A stretch of 64,000 nucleotides of DNA from Hyaloscypha bicolor E (taxonomy: Eukaryota; Ascomycota; Leotiomycetes; Helotiales; Hyaloscyphaceae): positions 124,001 through 188,000 of the forward strand of contig NW_020194512.1 of the NCBI RefSeq assembly GCF_002865645.1, written 5' to 3'. A program made the translations under genes and the position numbers. Each line of letters begins with the position of its first letter. The first letter of the stretch is position 1. The notes beneath the pieces were generated by a model. It was not told the DNA's origin. It did not search any database and saw nothing but the letters and a program-made list of their open reading frames with translations. This document shows, one piece after another, positions 59,255 to 64,000 of this stretch.

Positions 59255-59586
59255 AGCATGTCTGATTCTACTGGATTGCCTGCAGGTTGAAGTTGAATAA
59301 TGTATTGAAACTTGGAGAGGGTCAATGAGACAGGTCTAGCCTTTCAGGGGCTTCGTGGCTTGGCACACAGGCTGTGTTAGGTCAGCTTAGCGGTGGTGTT
59401 CGAATCTGACAGGGGGAGGATGAAGTGATAGGGATAGTTTTCCTTGGCATTTTTCAGCTCGCACAACTCCACTCTCCCCCCCCCCCCTCGTCTCACTCTT
59501 TGCACTATCATACCTCTTGAAGACACCATAACTCATCCAATCCTGGTTTTCCCACAAAGCAAGTAACGCATCTATCGGCTCTAAAT
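59255..59586. promoter_or_regulatory. 332-bp divergent promoter between kinase-ankyrin and HeLo-like/pseudokinase genes
   Basis: Both start codons face outward from this short region, so the two genes must share control sequence. It contains a run of 12 C at 59476-59487, about 100 bp upstream of the HeLo-like gene start. No TATA box is obvious. Confidence 0.65.
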
Positions 59587-61461
59587 ATGGGTGATGGGAC
59601 TGTGTCCATGGTTGGCCTCGCGCGCCTTGCGTACAGCACAGCTGCCAAGGCCTGGACGACCGTGGGAGATGCCATCTCCTTCCCGGAGGACTCCGAGGAT
59701 CTCTTGATTCGCATTGAAACCAGCCGAGCTCGTTTTGATATCTGGGGCTCGCTTTCTGGTCTTGAACATGGGCCGCTTCATCACAACCTCGTACCATTTG
59801 AGGGTCTCATCGAAAGGGCTTTGAGAAGGATCGACCAGCTGTTCTCGAATGCAGATCAATTGAGGGAGCGATACGGCCTTGTGATTGAAGATGCATCTAA
59901 ACAAGATGTGGAAAAGCAGAAGAGTAGAATTGCGAGAATGCAGCGAAGCCTACGAGCTGCCAATGCACATCTGAAGCATCTTGGAGAGAAACAGTCGCCT
60001 GCGGATCAGCGGGCCCATCCATCAGTTAATCCTGGATCCGCCAAACGTCTCCAGTGGGCCATTAAGGATAGAGCGATGTTTGGAGGGCTCATCGGCTTTG
60101 TCGAGGCACATGTCGACGGACTTCAGAAACTTCTGTCGGAGAGCCAGCTGAGAACTTCCCAACAGGAAGTCACACGCTTTGCGATCCAGGTTGTCGGCAG
60201 CTCTTCAGATACTCAATCCCTCTCCGCTTTGACAACAACCGACACCACAGTAGATATGAGATTTGATGAGCTGCCTGCACGAAACTTGCTTTTTTTCCAG
60301 GCAGAGTTGGCCGAGGTCGAGGATCTGCTTAGGCGGTATGATGAAGCAAGCCCTCGACAACAACAATCTGAAATCGACATGCGGTTCTTAGCTCAACTAA
60401 AGATCATTTCATGCCAACCTGGGGGTGCAATAACGGGATTGGTCAAGACAGAGCATTTAAACCTTCGAGATGTGCCTCTTATTGATCGCAAGAAGGGTCG
60501 CTTCTTGCACAGGGGGGGACTCAGCAAAGACATGTGCTATCTGCTCGAAAAGAAACAATACGATAGCAACATAACGGAGCAAGACAAGGTCATCTTAGAG
60601 AAGCGGCTTCAAAGACTGGTGTCTCTCCTGGGTGCTCCCCATGCAGCCCGCGAACTTCACACCCTCCAAGCTGTGGGATATGTCGACGATCCAGAACTTC
60701 ACAGCTGGTGGCTAGCCTTTCGATTTCCCCTTCCTGCTATTGTTCCAGTAAGCTTGAATTTGATCCAAAAGCAACCCCTCTCTTTACGAAAAATATATAG
60801 CCTTCCCTTCAAGCCTCCGCTGGAGAAGCGTTACCAACTGGCGAAAAAAGTGGCACATACATTAGCAAAACTTTACGGCAGCGACTGGATGCACAAATCC
60901 ATCACCAGCGACAATATAATATTTCCTCAACTCTACGATGAGAACCAGAGTGTTCCATTCCATGCAATCAGCTCTGCACTCATCCAAGGTTTCGGCTATT
61001 CTCGACAACACACTGAAGCTCAAACCATCGACCAAGGAAAGGTTCTTGGGGACCTCGAATCTGCCATTTATCGCCACCCAAACTACCAAGGTGTCGCAGC
61101 AAGCGGATACAGGGTACAGTACGATATATATTCTTTCGGCTTGGTCTTGTTCGAGATTGCCCTTTGGACCCCTCTTATCAGCATCTTGGCGGCTGTCCCC
61201 CGACAGAGCGGCAACGCGGCGGTGCAACTCTCGCCAGACATGAAGCATTTCCATCAGGTCGAGGCGTTGGAACTAAGAAGAAGAGTAATGTTCCGTGTAG
61301 ATTCGGAGCTTGCGTTTCGCGTTGGTACCAGATATTGCGAGGTTGTGAAGTGGTGTTTAGGCTTCTCTAAGTCTGATTTTGACGGCGACCAGCCCTGGCG
61401 GGCCGGAGTTGAGTTTTACAACAATGTGGTGATCCCTCTGGGGGAAATATCAAATGAATGA
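59587..61461 (+). CDS. HeLo-like domain fused to a pseudokinase
   Basis: Single exon, 624 residues. Residues 1 to about 210 are helical. They begin VGLARLAYSTAAKAWTTVGD and carry IRIETSRARFDIWGSLSG, which resembles the prion-inhibition/propagation HeLo domain of fungal death effectors such as HET-S. Residues about 330-600 read as a kinase fold (LAKKVAHTLAKLYGSDW, then YDIYSFGLVLFEIALW). The catalytic loop is MHKSITSDNIIF, with Ser438 where the Asp of HRD should be, and the DFG is GFG (468-470); no Gly loop is seen. It is therefore a pseudokinase by sequence. HeLo-type bundles permeabilise membranes when released, and pseudokinases often act as switches (family knowledge). The combination matches the layout of MLKL. 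The HeLo call is by eye and would benefit from a profile search. Confidence 0.82.
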   Translation: MGDGTVSMVGLARLAYSTAAKAWTTVGDAISFPEDSEDLLIRIETSRARFDIWGSLSGLEHGPLHHNLVPFEGLIERALRRIDQLFSNADQLRERYGLVIEDASKQDVEKQKSRIARMQRSLRAANAHLKHLGEKQSPADQRAHPSVNPGSAKRLQWAIKDRAMFGGLIGFVEAHVDGLQKLLSESQLRTSQQEVTRFAIQVVGSSSDTQSLSALTTTDTTVDMRFDELPARNLLFFQAELAEVEDLLRRYDEASPRQQQSEIDMRFLAQLKIISCQPGGAITGLVKTEHLNLRDVPLIDRKKGRFLHRGGLSKDMCYLLEKKQYDSNITEQDKVILEKRLQRLVSLLGAPHAARELHTLQAVGYVDDPELHSWWLAFRFPLPAIVPVSLNLIQKQPLSLRKIYSLPFKPPLEKRYQLAKKVAHTLAKLYGSDWMHKSITSDNIIFPQLYDENQSVPFHAISSALIQGFGYSRQHTEAQTIDQGKVLGDLESAIYRHPNYQGVAASGYRVQYDIYSFGLVLFEIALWTPLISILAAVPRQSGNAAVQLSPDMKHFHQVEALELRRRVMFRVDSELAFRVGTRYCEVVKWCLGFSKSDFDGDQPWRAGVEFYNNVVIPLGEISNE

Positions 61462-62010
61462 GAAATGAATGTGGCTCCGTACTGGTTCATAGCTGGACGA
61501 CGGCAGATCCAAAGATTATTGACCATGTGTCAAGTTCAGATACACCGCAACAAGCTACTTTAGAGGGTTAGAAGATGCAGAAACATGATTTGGGAAGTTG
61601 GCTAGTCGTGGTGCAGTTCAGTGTCACAGTACAATAAGGGATGGTGCTCTGATGATGTTAGCGTCATGGATTAAGGGGTATTGCGGGACTGTTGCCTAGG
61701 TACTCTAAAGTATCAACGGCCCTATTGTACTCCCGCACTTCTAAAAATCTTGTGCTTCTTATTTACGAGGATCCCGCCGCCTTAGTCTGAAGTGAGGACG
61801 TCCTCAACAAACCCCAGCTCCATGTCCAACACGCGCAAGACTGCTCAAGCAATCATAGACGCCCACGAAGCTGGAATATAGACATTAACATGAGTTTTCG
61901 AACTGATGATTGCATTCATCTCATTATTCCCCGTATTTCTGCACCTCTCTGTTACCTCTTCCCTCACTCATCTCTTATAGCAGAAATCTTGGGTCACAAG
62001 CCTTACAACA
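61462..62010. other. intergenic region
   Basis: Holds the 3' end of the pseudokinase gene and the leader of the small gene at 62011. A short frame starting ATGTCCAACACG near 61822 has only 20 codons. Nothing else is supported. Confidence 0.35.
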
Positions 62011-62271
62011 ATGAAGCATACCATAAAATGTTCGTCACGCCATGGCCTCAAAGTGACCGTCCCTGATGTCATTGAAGATCCCGTTGCCAACAAAGTGATG
62101 ATTTTTGCGAGCAATAAAGCAGATTTGAACGCTGGAGAAGGACCTTATGGGCAGACTGATGTGCTCAGTCTTGAGTTTTATGAGACTGGCACGGGGATCA
62201 CGAAGATGGTTGACTTTGTGGATAGTGCGAAGGCTAAGGAACAGGCAGCTATCTTGCAGGGGAATTCGTAG
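62011..62271 (+). CDS. small protein of unknown function
   Basis: A single-exon frame of 86 residues from an ATG at 62011 in reasonable context (ACAATG). It is balanced in composition (TVPDVIEDPVANKVMIFAS, DVLSLEFYETGTGITKMV) and has no signal peptide or membrane segment. The regular alternation of hydrophobic residues suggests a folded protein. No family is recognised. It could be an exon of a larger gene, but clear splice partners are not seen. Confidence 0.45.
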   Translation: MKHTIKCSSRHGLKVTVPDVIEDPVANKVMIFASNKADLNAGEGPYGQTDVLSLEFYETGTGITKMVDFVDSAKAKEQAAILQGNS

Positions 62272-63005
62272 ATTGAATAAGCATAAATGTCAAGTAGAAT
62301 TAGGCGAGGGAGAGATTCGAAATCCTAACAAGAGGCAAGTGGTGTGGAATTAGAGGATGAAAGCATCCTTAAGATCTAACCTGGCGCGTTCTAGAAACCT
62401 GCTCAGCTGTACTTGGAGGAAGCTAACATCTCAAAGACAGTAGTGTTGGCCTTTTCCAGGTCCTGCACAGCTTGAATCTCATTGTCTATGCTTTTAGAAA
62501 TCTTTCCTTGCCCCACTTCGGTTGACATCCAAGCTGATATACATTCACAGCGGCACCTTGCCCACTCTGCCACACCTTAAATGCTCATTTTTGTGCTGTG
62601 GCAAAGAAGGGTTTACCTAGAGGCCATTATGGCCCGTACATACATACAGTAGTTGGGATTTGAAGGTGAGAGAAGTGAGTTGGACAGAGTGATCAAATTT
62701 TCAGGGGAGTCTTCGTCGACCAGCGGGCGGGTAAGTTTACCTCTATTTTAAGCGAGTTTTATAGGGGGTAGTCGCTAAAATATAGGCTTATCACCCCCTA
62801 TCAGCCAGCCCCGCTAAAAACCACGATCCGCTCGGAGCCCCTAAACACTGGCTTATTAATATTATCTGGCACCGCGCGTCTTGTCTGACATGCTGACATC
62901 GCGCTTGTTTGACACTTCATGCCGAGAAATCCGTGCGTCATTTTAAACCACATCATCCTCTTTGTACATAACCAACATTTCTCCTTTTGGCTATCAGTCG
63001 CCACG
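62272..63005. other. intergenic region with a short inverted repeat
   Basis: Around 62758-62802 the blocks TATAGGGGGTA and CACCCCCTAT face each other across about 25 bases, a possible small hairpin or MITE relic. The remainder should contain the promoter of the acyl-CoA synthetase gene. Confidence 0.4.
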
Positions 63006-64000
63006 ATGGATTACAAGAAATACCTCCCTGTCCCGCAAATGACGGCCAAGCCGCCGTTCACCCTCCCTACCGTCAGCGCCTCAGCAGTTGACGGTGAAAC
63101 CATTCCCCGTCGACACCCCAAAGCAGTCAATGGCTTTGTCTCAATCCCCGAAGAAGGATGTCACACTCTCTACGATGTGCTCGTTCGCGCTGGTCAGAAA
63201 TTCGGTAACGAGAATGCACTCGGGACGCGTCCATTGCTCAAGAAGCACATCGAGACGAAGAAAATCAAGAAGATGGTAGACGGAAAGGAGAGAGAAGAGG
63301 AGAAAGAATGGACTTATTTTGAGATGGGCCCGTATTCTTGGACCACGTTCAGCGAGTATGTCGAGCTTGCTTTGCAAGTTGGTGCTGGATTCCGGAAATC
63401 TGGACTCACGAAGGGTGATAAAGTGCACGTGTATGCAGCTACTAGGTAAGTGGTTGATGTCAGATCGATGGTTGAGTTTGGGCTGATTTCGCCCAGCATG
63501 CATTGGCTTGCAATGGCTCATGGAGCAGCATCTCAGTCAATGCCAATTGTTACTGCATATGATACGTTAGGAGAAGAGGGCTTGACGTCTTCGTTGGAAG
63601 CAACGCGTGCCAAATTGATGTTTCTCGACGCGTATCTTCTGAAGACACTGATCAAACCACTCCAGAAGGCGGACTATCTCGAGGTTATCGTTTACGACAA
63701 GGATGAGGACCTCGTTAAAGAAGACTTGGATGTACTTCTTGAGACACATCCTAGGCTCAAAATTATCAGTTTTGAGGAGTTGAGGAAGTCCGGTGCAGAA
63801 AACCCAATAGATCCAGTTCCCCCCAGGCCAGAAGACACTTGCTGTATCATGTATACATCTGGATCTATTGGTGCGCCAAAGGGAGTAACAATTAAACATA
63901 GAGCCGTCGTTGGATCGAGTAAGAAGAGTCCATTCCATGATAAGCTGCGGTGTTCTAACATTCCTTAGTCGCTGGTGGCAGCCTTGCAATTCACAATATG
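63006..64000 (+). CDS. long-chain acyl-CoA synthetase, 5' part (cut by window end)
   Basis: Exons 63006-63445, 63497-63918 and 63969 to beyond 64000, with 51- and 50-bp introns that keep frame. Activates fatty acids to acyl-CoA with ATP (AMP-binding/ANL superfamily). The N-terminal part has the yeast FAA1-like layout: SWTTFSEYVELALQVGAGFR, VYAATSMHWLAMAHGAASQS and PIVTAYDTLGEEGL. The phosphate-binding signature reads YTSGSIGAPKGV; the usual residue before GAPKG is Thr followed by Gly (SGSTG), so Ile replaces a highly conserved Thr. The start at 63006 gives MDYKKYLPVPQM. The C-terminal half lies outside the window, so integrity cannot be judged. Confidence 0.9.

Noticed and set aside
1..64000. 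tRNA, rRNA, CRISPR and bacterial-type operon signals
   Set aside because: I looked for T-loop GTTCGA-type motifs, regular short repeats with spacers and ribosome sites; none formed a convincing feature in this eukaryotic sequence.

Overview
This window reads as nuclear DNA of a filamentous ascomycete (Pezizomycotina). The genes have short GT-AG introns of about 44-90 bp. The families are typical of moulds: HET-domain proteins, a PAS-type hybrid histidine kinase, a PHO84-like phosphate carrier, fungal CorA-like channels and secreted proteins with DNC-RAV type N-termini. Gene-rich stretches alternate with AT-rich repeat tracts whose coding relics carry stop codons, as expected after repeat-induced point mutation. 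A leotiomycete is plausible, but that is an impression from the gene families and not something the sequence proves.

Layout. 1-12.4 kb: a possible 3' gene end, a 7-exon hybrid histidine kinase, an NmrA-like oxidoreductase, HET protein 1, a cytochrome b5-domain protein and a 7-exon secreted protein. 12.9-24.8 kb: a dead GMC oxidoreductase, a CorA-like membrane protein, a 9-exon HET-related membrane protein with a Q/P/Y-rich head, and an F-box-like protein. 25.3-35.1 kb: AT-rich repeats, two hAT-like miniature elements with perfect 8-bp target duplications, a 1,619-residue membrane/ankyrin/subtilisin-fold protein, and a mutated Tc1/mariner element. 35.6-46 kb: a secreted protein, more AT-rich repeat DNA, the phosphate transporter, and a third hAT-like element. 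47-61.5 kb: HET protein 2 with a WW-like tail, a decayed HET-like relic, HET protein 3, and a divergent pair made of a protein kinase-ankyrin protein and a HeLo-like/pseudokinase protein. 62-64 kb: a small protein and the 5' half of a long-chain acyl-CoA synthetase.

How the genes fit together. The window is rich in genes of types that fungi use for non-self recognition and regulated cell death: three intact HET genes, one HET-related membrane gene, one HET-like relic, an ankyrin-subtilisin fusion and the kinase/HeLo pair. The most interesting candidate system is the divergent pair at 54.9-61.5 kb. A kinase-ankyrin protein that keeps its catalytic residues sits head to head, 332 bp apart, with a protein joining an N-terminal HeLo-like helical domain to a kinase fold lacking the catalytic aspartates. 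This resembles the RIPK-MLKL arrangement of animal necroptosis. The functional link is inference only.

Exon limits below were worked out by hand from splice signals, frame and family resemblance. Where total coding length is a multiple of three with no internal stop, this is stated.
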